Origin: Boesenbergia rotunda
Lineage: Eukaryota > Streptophyta > Magnoliopsida > Zingiberales > Zingiberaceae
Length of the DNA: 64,000 nucleotides
NCBI GenBank assembly: GCA_024364735.1
Contig: JAGFNQ010000858.1
Location: 89,285-153,284 of the forward strand
Direction of reading: 5' to 3'
Numbering within the stretch: the first letter of the stretch is position 1; each line of letters starts with the position of its first letter. The position numbers and the translations under genes are program-made. The notes beneath the pieces are model-generated. The model was not told the origin of the DNA and searched no databases. It saw only the letters and a program-made list of their open reading frames with translations. Shown piece after piece: positions 22,085-34,466 of this stretch.

Positions 22085-24320
22085 AATTTTAAATTTTTAC
22101 GTGCAGCAGAAGAATTAGCATAAAATAATTTCTCAAATTATTTTAACCTCGTATCTAGCATGCAACCTTATGATGTGTGGACATGATCATAAATTAAGAC
22201 TTTGCGGAAAAGTAAACTAATTTACTTTGTACCTCGCGTAACTTGAAGAAAGGGACGAGATCCAACCGTAGCGTCCCTTGGAAGCTTCGCCTCTATTCGC
22301 GTCCACGCCGAGTTTTCTTCGGGATGACTTCGCAAAGTCACGAGTTTTGTGCCGACGAGAACTACTAGATTCTTGGAAGGCACAACTAGAAGATCGAGAG
22401 AGAAGAAAGGAAACTAACCACCAAAGAAACGGAATCTAAATTCCGGGAGGGAAGGAGATGCGTTCCGCTTCTTCTTCTTCTTCTTCTTCTTTGGCTCCTT
22501 CTTGATGGAGGTTGCTCACGCCAATTCTTGGAGAAGAGGGTGCGCCGGCCCTAGGAGGAAGAGGCGCCGGCCCTAGGTTAGACTAAGGGGCGCTGGCCCT
22601 AGGTGGGAAGGAGAAGGGGAGGAAGAGAGTAAGAGAGAGAGAGAGAGAGAATTAATCTCTTGATTACTCTATTGGAATTAAAGGCTTGCCTTTGGTTCCT
22701 TTATATAGTAGCATCTCCCTTGCTAAGTCTCCCTCTTAACGGAATTTTCATAAAAAATAAATTTTCTATGAATTATTCCGTTTAAAGCCAAGTTTTATTA
22801 TAACTAACTTTATAATAAAACAAATACATCTCTCCTTTTATTATGGAATAAATTTTACAAGATATTTATAAACTTTCTTATTATGAAAAAATCAATTCAT
22901 AATTGATTTTATAAAATTAAAATAAACCATTCCATGGATCATTTTAATTTCCATAAAAAAGAATAAATTTCTATAAATTTATTTATATAAATTTCTTTAT
23001 ACAAAATTTATTTATCCATAATTTATAAAACAAATTGCGCTAGATTTATTTTATTAATTAAACCAAATAAATTTGTTTTCTCCCCTTTTAATGGCCGGCC
23101 AAAACAAAGGGGGTTGGCACCCTCTTTGGCCGGCCAAACCGAGCCGAACTGATTGCGAATTAAACTCATTTAATTCGCCCAATAAGCCTTCAAAAGACTT
23201 AGCCATTTTAAGTTTCCGTTGCGCCTCTGATTAACTGAGATTCGACTTATTTCTCTTGATTGGAAAATCCAATTTTCAACTCGTTTTAAATCCCTCGGAT
23301 TACTCGTAGTGCGTGTGACTAAATAGGCTTTCGATTTATGTTGGCCGTCTATAATCATCTAATTATAGAACGATCATGAGTGACACCTAGTAGTACATCA
23401 TGACCCCCAATTAATCGAAAGATCAACGGTTGACTTCAGAAATTATTCTGAAACCCTTCAGCAGCTCTAATAAATCGTTCCTCATTCCCTTCACCATCTT
23501 ATACCCACTTGGTTCAGGACATGGTCTGTTTGTGTCAGTCCCCACTAGGCTGACTACGTCACACCTAGCCCAAGTAGTATCTTTCTCGTCCTTTAGATTT
23601 CTAATTACTCTCATGTATGTAAGAGACTCATACTCTAAACATGATATGCTCTGGCCAGAGGCTTTGAGTAACAATCCGACGATAGGCCTGGGTATACATC
23701 TCCTCGCAAGGAGTGGTGAATCCTTTGTAGGCTGTTCAAACATCTTCGGGCACTTCTGCTTATACCCAATCATCCTGGGTCCACACCTCCTTGGAGATTC
23801 TTGCTTAAGATGTTAAAGTATAAGTCTCCATGACCAAGATGACTTGAACATCGCAAGTCAAAGGAACATCGCACTTAAGCTGCAGTAAGAACTTCATTGA
23901 CATATCTATATAGATTACCATATGAAGTTTTACAGCTAGTCACTCCAATGAACTAGTTCCCTTAACTAGCATCCATGTTTATCTCCGGACATCCCAATGT
24001 TACCAGCTAGTGAGAATCAGCTGATTAGAGAATAACCCATGCTAGTCTCAACAGAATTGATAGTGTCCGTTTTTATCAATTCATCGACTAGGGATATTTT
24101 CAATACTTCACAATTGCACATGTAGAGATAATCACTAGTTGTGATCCCATCACAAATTCTCTTATGCTGTGAATTGTATTGCGGACATTCAGTAGATGAG
24201 TTTAAGATCCCAATCAAATACACTAACATGTATACTCAAATAGTGAATTATCATTTATTAAAATAAATGTTTACAATCATAAGGCGATTGCCTTAGGACA
24301 CTTCTCTCGTATCACTAACA
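22043..24320 (-). repeat. Solo LTR of the Copia-D family, TSD CCGCT
   Basis: TGTTGGGACC to CACTAACA, 2,278 bp, flanked by CCGCT at 22038-22042 and 24321-24325. No internal sequence accompanies it, so it arose by LTR-LTR recombination. The same LTR is at 58826-61285 (minus) and, in part, 57892-58825 (plus). It contains (TTC)n near 22470, (GA)n near 22630, a minus-strand TATA box TACTATATAAAGG at 22698-22710, and a 116-codon minus-strand frame (23423-23773) conserved in the other copies. It interrupts the Copia-C envelope-position ORF. Confidence 0.9.
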
Positions 24321-24325
24321 CCGCT

Positions 24326-24989
24326 GATGTCTGAGTCTGGATGTTTCCTACTTTTCTCTGTGGTCTGTATGGATAATTTTTGTGACTCTCAGGCTGTATG
24401 CCCTGCGACTTGACTATTGTGGCCTTGTGCCACACGTATCTTGCTATTGATGCATGTGTGTTGTATCTTGCTACTTTTCTGATGTTTATGCTTTGACTTG
24501 TCTAGCTTTACCTCACATGCTTATCTAATCTTAGTATGTCTATTGTTGATGCCATGATTGTTTATATGAGTTTTATCTGCATGTTTGATACATTGCCATG
24601 TTCATGCTTATAATGCCATGTCTAGTTGATACATATGATTGTCATGACATGATTTGTGAGTTGTTACTTTCTGTTCGTATAATGCATGTGATTGCTATAT
24701 CTTGCTCTATCTTTTTCACATGTGTTCATATGGTTATTCTACAACCTATCACATCATTGTTGATTTGGGATACCCCTAGGGTTGAGAGGGAGTTTGGTTT
24801 AGACTTAACAACCCTTCTAGACCCCTTTTCGGTGTTCGACAAAGGGGGAGAGAGTGTGGATTGGTTAAGTTTAGAATGATCATGTTGTAGGGGGAGGATC
24901 TGGATTCCCCTATGATTCTAAATGTTGGAAAACTTGATTGAGAATCCCTAAACTTAAAATCGGATTGTCAAACAACAAAAGGGGGAGAT
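24326..24989 (+). other. Copia-C 3' untranslated region and polypurine tract
   Basis: AT-rich sequence after the envelope-position stop codon, with no gene. It ends in the polypurine tract CAAAAGGGGGAGAT (24976-24989) that abuts the LTR and matches the Copia-A and Copia-B tracts. Confidence 0.75.
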
Positions 24990-25079
24990 TGTTGATGCAG
25001 TCTGGCCCTGATTGCTGTTTTGGTGTTGACAAACGATTTTAGTTTAGGTTGATAATTATGGATGATGATTAAGACCTGA

Positions 25080-25520
25080 TCGAGGATCAGGCATGGAATG
25101 GAAAATCCTAGCTTGGAGGGCTAGGTGTTGGAAAATCCTAATCTGGGAGGTTAGGTATTGAAAGTCCTAGCTTGGAGGGCTAGGTGTGTGAAAAGTCCTA
25201 ATTCGGAAGAGGTGGGTGAAAAGTCCTAGCTTGGAGGGCTAGGTGAAAAGTCCTGACTTGGAGGGTTAGGTGCAAATTCCCATATTGGAGAATTAGGTGA
25301 AAAAGTCCTGGCTTGGAGGGTCAGGTGCCTAGCTTAGAGGGCTAGGTTGGATGATGTTCTAACTCGGAAGGGTTGGGTGAAAAGTCCTAGCTTGGAGGGC
25401 TAGGTGAAAAGTCATAACTTGGAGGGTTAGGTGCAAATTCCCAACTTGGAGGGTTAGATGGAAAAATCCTTAGCTTGGAGGGCTAAGGTGGATGGAAACT
25501 TAGCTTGGAGGGCTAAGTTT
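25080..25520. repeat. Tandem repeat of about 28-33 bp in Copia-C LTR
   Basis: Some twelve imperfect units built from AAAAGTCCTAGCTTGGAGGG and CTAGGTG, with unit length varying by small indels. Later units shorten and lose similarity. Restricted to this LTR in the window. Confidence 0.8.
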
Positions 25521-25524
25521 GAGT

Positions 25525-26190
25525 CCCTGGATCGGTCTGGTGATCGATCAGGGATTTCGGCACGCTGCTCCTTCGTGGATCGGTCTGGTGACCGATCCAG
25601 CGATGACTGATCGGTCTAGTGACCGATCAGGGAGCACACAGTAAGGTTGGGAACCTACTGTGCTGCTCCTTATCGATCTGGTGACCGATCAAGGAGTATG
25701 CGTTTCACCCATTGACTGGCTCCTGATCGGTCTGGTGACCGATCAGGGAGCGAGCAGTGAGGTTGAGTTCCCCTGCTGATCTGCACCTGATCGGTCTGGT
25801 GACCGATCAGGATCACTGTGCAGATCGTTCTGGAGAACGATCCAGCTTCGCGGGTTTCTCACTAAGATCGATCAGGACAGTGCCTGATCGGTCTGGTGAT
25901 GATATGATCAGACTGGTGACCAATCAGGAGAACCCCTGATCGGTCAGGTGACCGATCAGAAGGCTTAGGCTGCGAAATTCAGAAATCGCCCGATATAAGG
26001 GTGGATCGATCCGGTGAACGATCCACGACTTGGGATCGGTCTGGTGATCGGTCCAGGAGAATCTCAAAGAAAATGCGATTTCTGATTGAGCGTTGGGGAT
26101 CGATCAGGACGGAGCCTGATCGGTCTGGAACCAGCATGATCGGTCTGGTGACCGATCAGGAGGCTCTCTGATCGGTCAGGTGACCGATCA
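25525..26190. repeat. GATCGGTC palindrome array in Copia-C LTR
   Basis: About fifteen inverted repeats, typically GATCGGTCTGGTGACCGATC (8-bp arms, 4-base centre), often followed by AGG or preceded by CTGATC. Some arms carry single mismatches. It lies upstream of the presumed promoter. Related in layout, though not in sequence, to the GGGCGCCC arrays of Copia-A and Copia-B. Confidence 0.85.
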
Positions 26191-27211
26191 CTTTAATTCA
26201 AATTGCACTGTCAGACGCTCTGATCGCGTCTGACCGTATCCGATACGCTGCTGCTTTCCTCTGATATTTGATTTGCTGTGTGATATACTGCTCCAACAGT
26301 CTGATTAAGCTGCAGATGACAGGGGAGGATTCAAACACTCAAGGAGAAGTCAATGGAGGCTTTCCTTGGAGCATGTTTGTCCATTTCTTATCTCAGGTTG
26401 CAACGGCTGGAGCTGCAGGACTGAAACCGCTGACTGAAGCTTGGCTGAGGGAGCTCAGGAAGTTCAGTAAGGGTTCAGTGGTTGCTGGCGTTGGCAGTGA
26501 GGCAGCTGGAGGCTGCTGGAGATGAGGCCACTTGATGCTTAGTGGAGAAACAAAAGGGGCGAGAGACACCTTCGGTGAAGCAGAATTCTAAAGCTTGGTT
26601 TTTGAGTTCTTGCCGCCTGAAGTTCTCCACAAGTGCTTGCTGAGTTCTTGAAGTTTCCATCATTCTGAGCAAGCGATTGAGAAGCAATCATCCATTACTT
26701 GAGCTCTTGAAGGAGAGAACGAGAAGCTTGGAGTCCGACAGTGGGAAGACACGAAGAAGGGTTCTTGCGTGAGATCGCCACTGGGTGGAGCTCAGGGAAG
26801 CTTGCTGCATTCTTGTCCGTGATATGTGTTTGAGTAAGATCCTTCTTGTTGTTTCTTTGTGCGTAAACTCTATCTGTAATTGAAACACTGTGGAGAGGTT
26901 ACTCCACCGAGAAGGAGGTTGCTTTTTATCCGGTGATCACCGGGACTTGATCTGCCGACGATCAAGGGATCGCCCACCTTAAGGGCACGCCAAGGAATAG
27001 GGGCAAGTTATCCCCGAACCTTGTAAATCCTTCTTGTTAGCGATCTTGCTAACTGTGTTTGGTTTGTTTGCGCGTTAGTTTTCTGCACACCTTGTTTTCT
27101 ATTCTTTCCGCTGTGCTACTGATTTCTAAGTTGCAGAAACTTGCTAAGTGCCAAAGGTTGCATTGATTGGCTATATTCACCCCCCCTCTCTAGCCATCCC
27201 GTTCCCAACAA

Positions 27212-28667
27212 CTCCAACGTCAGATCACCGAACAACAGCAGACCATCAACACCCTGATGACTCAACAGGAAAATGCTGCTACTCCACCACCAAACCAGCC
27301 CGTGATAATAGTTACACCCCCAGCTACGCCAGCACCCCCGACAGGCCCTGCCACCGGAATGCGACCGGAAGCCTATTTAATCCAGTGGCAGAGGCTGAAG
27401 CCGGAATCCTTTTCAGGTGCTTGCGAGCCATGGGATGCGCAAGCCTGGTTCAAGACGGTGGAGAGTACTATGGAGTTGCTGGATTGGCCGGAGCACGAGA
27501 AGATAAAATGTGTGTCATTCTGCCTCTCTGGCGATGCCAGAATGTGGTGGGAAAGGGTCAAGGCCAAGAGACCCGTGAACCTGATGAAGTGGGCAGACTT
27601 TGAGACGGAATTTTTCGAGGAGTTCTTCCACCTGCAGGTCACCAACAAACATTATGATGAATTCACAGAATTTCGACAAGGCAACCTGTCTGTCAGCGAA
27701 GCTGTCAAGAAATTCAACCGACTGGCCCGCCTATGTCCGGAGTTGGTCAAGACGTAGAAAGAAAAGGTCCACCTTATGCTAAAGATATTGCGGCCGGAGA
27801 TAGCTCTGAACGTGGCCGGTGGAATTAACAGACCACAGACCGCCGAGGAGCTGTTCAGCAGTGCTTTGATCACCGAGCACTATCTGAACAACATAAATCA
27901 GCAAAGGAAAACACCAACTGAAAGCAAGAGCCAAGCCCCCTCAGGAGGTCAGAAGCCTCAGCACACGGGTACTAGCTGGAAGGGGGACCGCAATGATAAG
28001 AAAGAGTGGAACAATTCTAAAGGCGGTCCAGCAAATAAGAAGCCTAAGTACACCCCGTGCGCAAAATGTGGAAACACGCATCCTGGAGAATGCCGCATGG
28101 GTACAAACAAGTGGTTCACATGCGGACAAGAGGGACACAAGGCCTTCGCCTGTCCTGCCAAGGCCCCGACACCTTCTCAGCAGCAGATGCAGTATCAGAA
28201 TGCTCCTGCACAGCTGCACTATATGCAAGCCGCACTAGAAGGTCCTTTATTAAGTCAAGGCAGATTGGAGGCCCCGCCTGTTACTACGAACGCCAGGGTA
28301 TTCTCTCTTACAAAGGAAGATGCGACAAATTCTTCCACCGTTGTCACAGGTCAGATAATTATTTACAGTCAGCATGCTACTGCTTTATTTGATACTGGGG
28401 CAACGCATTCCTATATTTCCATGATACATGCTAAGAAGATAGAAATACCCTTACGAGTACTAGATAGCAAGTTTTTAACAACCCTGCCTCGGGAGACACA
28501 ATGGCATCCACACACCAGTTGCGTGTCGTACCAATCATAATCGCAGAAAGGGAACTCTATTGCGACTTGATAGTACTCAACATGCAAGACTTCGATGTCA
28601 TACTGGGTATGGATTTTCTAAGCAAAAACGGTGTTTCCATCGAGTGCCGTAGACGCAAAGTGGTCTT
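27212..28667 (+). pseudogene. Gypsy gag and protease
   Basis: Open from the Copia-C junction. A Gln-rich start and Pro/Thr-rich linker lead to the retrotransposon gag core (FSGACEPWDAQAWFKTVEST, LSGDARMWW, FEEFF, GNLSVSEAVKKFNRLARLCP). TAG at 27755-27757 stops the frame where relatives have Gln; the same frame then resumes to 28540. A zinc knuckle CAKCGNTHPGEC is followed by a second one whose first Cys is Trp (WFTCGQEGHKAFAC). The aspartic protease motif ALFDTGATHSYIS is near 28381-28420. A frameshift near 28500 moves the rest, with DVILGMDFLSKNG, into another frame up to the insertion at 28667. Three lesions make it non-functional. Confidence 0.85.
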
Positions 28668-31600
28668 TGACGAGCCCAAATATACTAATTAAAGTTGTCA
28701 CGAAAGTATGGGCTCATCAGATTTAGAATTTATAAATGAAGTGCTGGAAACCCTTTTACAATCAAAAGTATGAAAATGTAATATAGGGGCCACAGGTCGT
28801 ATTTTTCTCGGGGCTAGTTGACGTTGTGTGATTCGCGCTTGTATTTAGGTGTCGTTTGTGAATTTTGAGATTCGAATGTGGTTTGGGTTTCAAATTAGAA
28901 TGAAAACACAATGAGAATGAAGGAAAACTCAATCATGGAACTTAACAAATGATAGCCAGTTATCATTTAACCAATAGACCAATTAATCATCCAATGCAAT
29001 GTTGTCAAAATTAGGGAATTAAACTGATTCAAGTTGCAAAAGTTCACTACAGATTGTGTTCCACTTGGGAAATTCCACTAAAGTCAACCCTAATGCAAAT
29101 CAAGTGACAAAACAGCTTGGCACGCAGGAGAAAGTTCTTGTGCCAAAGCTGTTTACTTATGTGCCAAGAATACTATCAACGACTTAGAATGAAACTACTC
29201 AATGCAATGATACGCAGGGACAATTGCAGACTTTCGGACTTTGAGAACTGATCAAAAACTGGACACAGTCAAACTGCAGAATGGAAGGAACAATGCTGTG
29301 AAATTCAGAAACCAACAGTAGTCAGAATTCGAAACTGGGCAGATGCATCAATTACTGATACACAGGACAAAACCTGGTTCAGAGCAGACCAACTGCAAAG
29401 TAACTAAATTTGAGCTCAACAATTCAATAAAAACCCGATTGAAAACTGATACAAATCCTTGCTAAACTTACCTAGATACAATATGCAGAAAATTCAGCAA
29501 CTAAACATGCTGTGCAGAAATGAATTAAGGCAGGAATGAAGGTTACAGCTCAATAGCATTTCGAATTGCAGACGGAACTGAAATCAAGGGCAAGAGCTCC
29601 CTAAAGAATTAGCTAACTTGGTTCCACTCAGAGCTGAATTCTCCACTTGATACAAAGTGCAGAATTTTGAGTTAGCTTGCCACCAAAATGCATGAACTGA
29701 TGTGCCAAAAAATTGGAACCAAAGGTAGGAATGATTGCTGATCAAATCAGTTTGAAAAACACATCTATTATAAAAGTTCCATGCGTAAATGGATGAAGAA
29801 ATCAGGGATAAGTGAAAAATCAGACAACTTGGCACACAAACTGCAGAAATTGCAGTTTTTTTCAGAATACTTCAGTTAACCTTCAGATAACAGAATCGGG
29901 ATTTCAGAAATCAGTTGATACAAAGATTCCGGATCAGGATACCAAAGCTGCTATGCAGGACATTGAAAATAGAAGGCAATGGCTGTAATCGAGTGCAAGG
30001 AATTCAGAAGACAAATGCTGTACAGAAATTGAGACTGTTGTGCAGCTATTCAGAAACTAAGTGGATGCTAAAATTCAAACAAACGACTGAAATCAATTCT
30101 CCAATCTATTGCCCACATAAGATTCCTAAGAACTCAATTTTAATCGATGCAAATGCATGAACTGAGGCTGAAACACCACTGAACTGCCGATTGTGCAGAA
30201 ACTGATGTAGGATGGACACAAATGCAGATTCTGATGCATTATTGCAGCACTAAATTAAATGCCAAATTAGCAATCCAACAAGTTGAATTCAATGTACTAA
30301 TCTACCATTCAGACACGCTTAAAATTGGCTAATCATTACTGGATATAAATTCAGAAAAGCTAACTAGAACTTGCTGAAATTACTGATACGCAGGAACAGA
30401 AAACAGGGAGTTCTGATACATGATCTGGAAAACAGAAAATAAAACTGAATCTAAAGCGATTATCCACTACAAACATTCCCTAACTATCAAACTTGAAGAT
30501 TTGAACCCTAATTAAGCAGAAATTATGCAGTAAATGAAGTTAACCATTTCTGAAACCAAAACAGAAACTAAACTACAGCAGTAATGGAAATTATAGCTAA
30601 ACAAACGAAATTAACTAAGAAATCTAAACCCCAATCTCTTCCCGAGCTCACAATCTTCTTGGTTGTCAATCAAGAGCCGGCTTCGAACCCCTAGGCACAG
30701 CAAATCAGTGGAAAATCAACTTCAATCCCTGAATTCGGCTCAAACTGCTCCAAATGGGAAAATTCCAATCCAAATGCTTCGATCTTCGTTTGTGGAGCTG
30801 CGATGGTGATTTGGGAACAATCTGAGGTCACCTGAGAACCCCTACAAGTGCCTCAGATCATTGGAAATGGATTGTGGCGAAGATCTCAGTTCTCGGACCA
30901 CAGAGATTGCGAAACCCTCAACAAGCTCTATCCGGATGAGTTTGAGTAGAATTTCGGATCGAGATGGCCTTCCAAAGCTCCAGACGATGAGTTGCGGTTG
31001 AAATCGAGGTGGTCACGCCTTCTTGGATGAAGAATCTGCTAAGAACATGAAGAACAAACGAAAAAACCGAAGAAGACGGCGAAGACGCGACGCTGAGAAA
31101 TGTGGCTGCGTTTTGATTAAATAGGAACAAATCGACGGCTCAGATTGATCGGAGGAGATCCAACGGTAGATCTTGGTCTGATATGAGCCAAACTTTTATG
31201 ATGATGATCTAGGGTCAGGATCTGCCTTGTGGTAGCTCGGATCCTCCAGATATGTAACGGATGGTCCAGATCAACTCTATCTGTGAATGGACGCTCTAGA
31301 GCCCTCCTTGCTTGATCCAACGGTTGATTGAGCTCTGATTGGGATGAAACCTTCAGATCTTGATCATAGAGCTTGATCAACCCTAACCCTAGCTCGGATT
31401 GCTTCAGATCGTCCCGGATGGCTCAGATCTAGCCGCTCTTGAATCGGACGACCCGGATTAATCGTAGGCTTGATAATTCGATCCGGTTCACATCCGACTC
31501 AAGTTTGACCCAATATGCCCTAGGTCCAGGATCCTTTCATGCCTACAAAAATATATCAGAAAATTAGTGGCCAAATTATCCAAAAAATATGTAATTTTGC

Positions 31601-31720
31601 AATTAAGTCCAAAATAAGATAAAGTTCCAAAACCTAGGGTAAAATCATAATTAAGCAATAAAAACATGGGTCAAACATGGATTTTAGCAATTAAAATAAT
31701 CAATAAAATGGTGCTTATCA
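28668..31720 (-). repeat. 3' LTR of Athila-like element (copy 2)
   Basis: TGACGAGCCC to GCTTATCA in the plus direction. Differs from its partner by few substitutions and small indels, such as AAAAGTATG versus AAAATATG near its start and a 3-base indel near 29740. Homologous to the shorter 4889-7557 LTR. Confidence 0.95.
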
Positions 31721-34466
31721 ACTCCCCCACACTTAACCTTGAGCGTCTCGCGAAACAACTAAATATGTATCCCCTAGATTTTCTTAAGCATAATTAGAAG
31801 CAAATGAAAAGAAATTACCTAGGGTTGTCAATTCTCATAAATCTAAGCTCTATGGATTAGTATCTTGTCCTTAAATCAACAACTTAGCCTTTTCATCCAT
31901 CATGAGTCATTGAGATGAATTTAAAATCACTAGCCTTGCAAGGAAAATTTTGGGTGGCTCTCTCCTAAGTTCTAAGTTGATGATGGAAGTGGAGCTCACT
32001 CAAACACACATGCTTCCCGCACTACCATAGGCTTGCTTATTATCTACTCTCCACCATTAATCATGATTAGGAGTCAACATCTATAAAAGTTTATTCAAAA
32101 GGGAAAATGACATATGAAATGGTAGAAATGAAATAGAAGACATTAAAATAGCAAATTTGATGGAATGGAAGACTTGAATGCTTAAAGATATTTTTGATGC
32201 ATTTTGCCCTCCTTTCAGTCCATATAATGAAGTCCAAAGTGTGGTAGAGTGTATCTTTGCAATATCCTTCTAAAATTTGATGAAAAGAATTCCTCTCCTT
32301 CGTGCCAATTTTTCCCCTTCCGTGCCAATTTGTTTCTTCCTTTTCCTTTTCTGAAAATTTTTTTTTCTTTCTTCCCTCTACTGAAATCAGAATATAATGG
32401 AGCAAATCTTCAACGTGGATAAGATTATCTTCACTAGTATCATAATGCCAACAACTCGTTATGTGCCCACTTTGTTCTTCTTCTTCTCTTTTTTTTTTTC
32501 TTACTTAGCTGCAAATTTTTTCTGTTCTGATTTGAACCATCCAGCAGCCACTTCTCTTGTTCTGATTAGCAGTGGATATCCTTGAGACAAATTTGATGCA
32601 CTTATATACCAAGTTCCTTGATTCACAGCCCAGGAAAATCCAAAAACTGCTTCATCTTGATACAAACTGCACTCGCAGCTTACACTCTCAACATTTCTGA
32701 TCTGTCGAGTGGTTTGATCTGAGTTCTTGGCAAAATCCATTGCATCCCAGTTTAGTTCCGATCAGTTCAGCTCACTTTAGCTCACTATTCTGCACAAACT
32801 GCACAGATTTTAGACTTTTCACAGCTTCTCTTCACTTGAGATCATGGCACTTTACTTTCCTATACTTCACTTCACTGCTGATTTCACTCAGCAATTTAAA
32901 TCCTGCTCCGATGAGGTTTAGTCCAGTCAAAAGCCTCTCTGCCAGTTCTGTCTAATTTCAGCAAGGCATTGCTGATTTGATGGAAGCACAATTCAACTTG
33001 AAATTGATACAAAATTGTGCCCAAACTGCTCAAGTTTCAAATCTGCTCAGCTGCAGATTTTGTTTTGTTTTTTTTTCTTTTTTTTTTTCATTCAAATCAG
33101 CCTTCGAATTCAGATCCCAGCCATGTTTCTCTCATTCAGCAGTTTAAAATCTGCTCCCAAGAAGTTGAATTCAGCTGGAAACATTCGACAATTCTGTTGA
33201 AAACCAGATTTCTGCATTTTTTTCCTTGGTACTGATTTCTACATAAGTTTCAGATTTTTTCCAGCTGGGCTTCAGCTTCAATTCAGCTTGTCTTCAGATG
33301 GTCTTCAAATTCCAGCACTCGGCAAGCTGAAACAGAAAACACTCCCTTGGCACAACAGCTACAACTTCATTTCTAATAAAATGGCCAAAACATCCTCCAT
33401 GGCTCTTTTCCCTTTTCTTTTTGGCACTGATTTTTTTTTCTTCCTTTGAAATGGTGCAGATTTTTCTCCCTTTTGCTTGCCACTTGAATCTTCAACGTAT
33501 GACAAAGGATCTAGAACTCCAATTGCTTCCATCCTATTGCTCATTCTTGGCACCAAACATTCACTCACTTGGCACATGAATTTTTTTTTTTTTCGAATTG
33601 AAGTGCCTCCTTGATACCAAATCTTTCCAAAAAGCTAGTCACTCCCCCACACTTAAATCTTTGTCCGTCTCGGGCAAAATAGCATTAGAACATATCAAAC
33701 AACAAGTCCAAAGAAAAGTGAGGGTAAGAGTAAGAAATAAGTAGAGAAAAAAAAAATGGAATGAACATGATTTTCTTCTAAAATGGATATGGAAAGGTAA
33801 ACAAAGTGATTAGCTTCTATACATATGATCCAATCATTGAAATATGGTTTTGAAAGAACCTAAGCAAATTCTAGAGTTTAATAACATGTGTGTGTCACAA
33901 CTATAAGGATAATTCTCACTAGGCAAAAATAATTCATCTTAATTCTTCAATCAAGCATCTAAAGCAAAGTAGTACTCAAGCATCCAAGATTTCATCCATT
34001 AGCTCAACCCTAAGTTTTGACAACTAAATTTAATTTATTTTCAAAAGACTCTAAAATGCTATGGAGATAACCTAGAGGGATACTTTTATTTCTACTCATG
34101 CAAAAGTGCTAAAAGAAAAGACATGGTATTTACAACGACTATTTATTCAATTTACTCTAGAAAACATAAAAGTGAAAAATGCGATAAAAGAAAATACAAG
34201 AAAGAAAAATCCCCCCTTTATTCTGGTGGACGGAGTCTATCCAGAAGGAGCCTCCATCTTGGTAGTGGAGGGGTATGAGTAGCTGAGTGAATTCGGGCAC
34301 CCCCACACTTGAACTTTGCAAAAATTTTCTCCGGTGGCCTAAGGAGATTCAGGTTCAAGAGCCATTCAAGGGATGGAGTGCTTTTAATGAAAGTCAGATC
34401 ATCTCCTCCTTCTTGATGCCCTTCAGAAGTCCTTCCAGGAGGCTGAAGTCTGTTCAGTTGGAGTAC
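31721..34466 (-). other. Athila-like internal noncoding region with three PPT-like modules
   Basis: No supportable gene. ACTCCCCCACACTT occurs at 31721 (the true PPT, next to the LTR) and again at 33641, and as CACCCCCACACTT at 34298. At 33641 the similarity continues into TTAAATCTTTGTCCGTCTCGGG, parallel to TTAACCTTGAGCGTCTCGCG after 31721. The part at 31721-33160 matches the internal sequence of copy 1 (7558-9993). T-rich runs lie near 33070 and 33580. Confidence 0.75.

Larger units (their letters stand above)
18171..27210 (+). mobile_element. Copia-C: Sirevirus with envelope-position gene, 3' half
   Basis: Plus strand: RT/RNase H (18172-19197), noncoding spacer with palindromes, a separate ORF in the envelope position (20397 onward), a nested solo LTR (22043-24320), 3' untranslated region, PPT (24976-24989) and 3' LTR (24990-27210). 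The 5' LTR, gag, PR, IN and start of RT are lost at the gap. The element sits inside the gag of the gypsy element that resumes at 27211. A separate ORF between pol and the 3' LTR is a known feature of some Sireviruses. Confidence 0.8.
24990..27210 (+). repeat. 3' LTR of Copia-C
   Basis: TGTTGATGCAG to GTTCCCAACA, 2,221 bp. The first third is a GGAGGGCTAGGTG-type tandem array, the middle a GATCGGTC palindrome array, and near the end is TTCACCCCCCCTCTC, the tract shared by all three Sireviruses here. It is followed at once by gypsy gag sequence. A weak TATA-like CGATATAAGGG lies near 25990. Confidence 0.85.
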
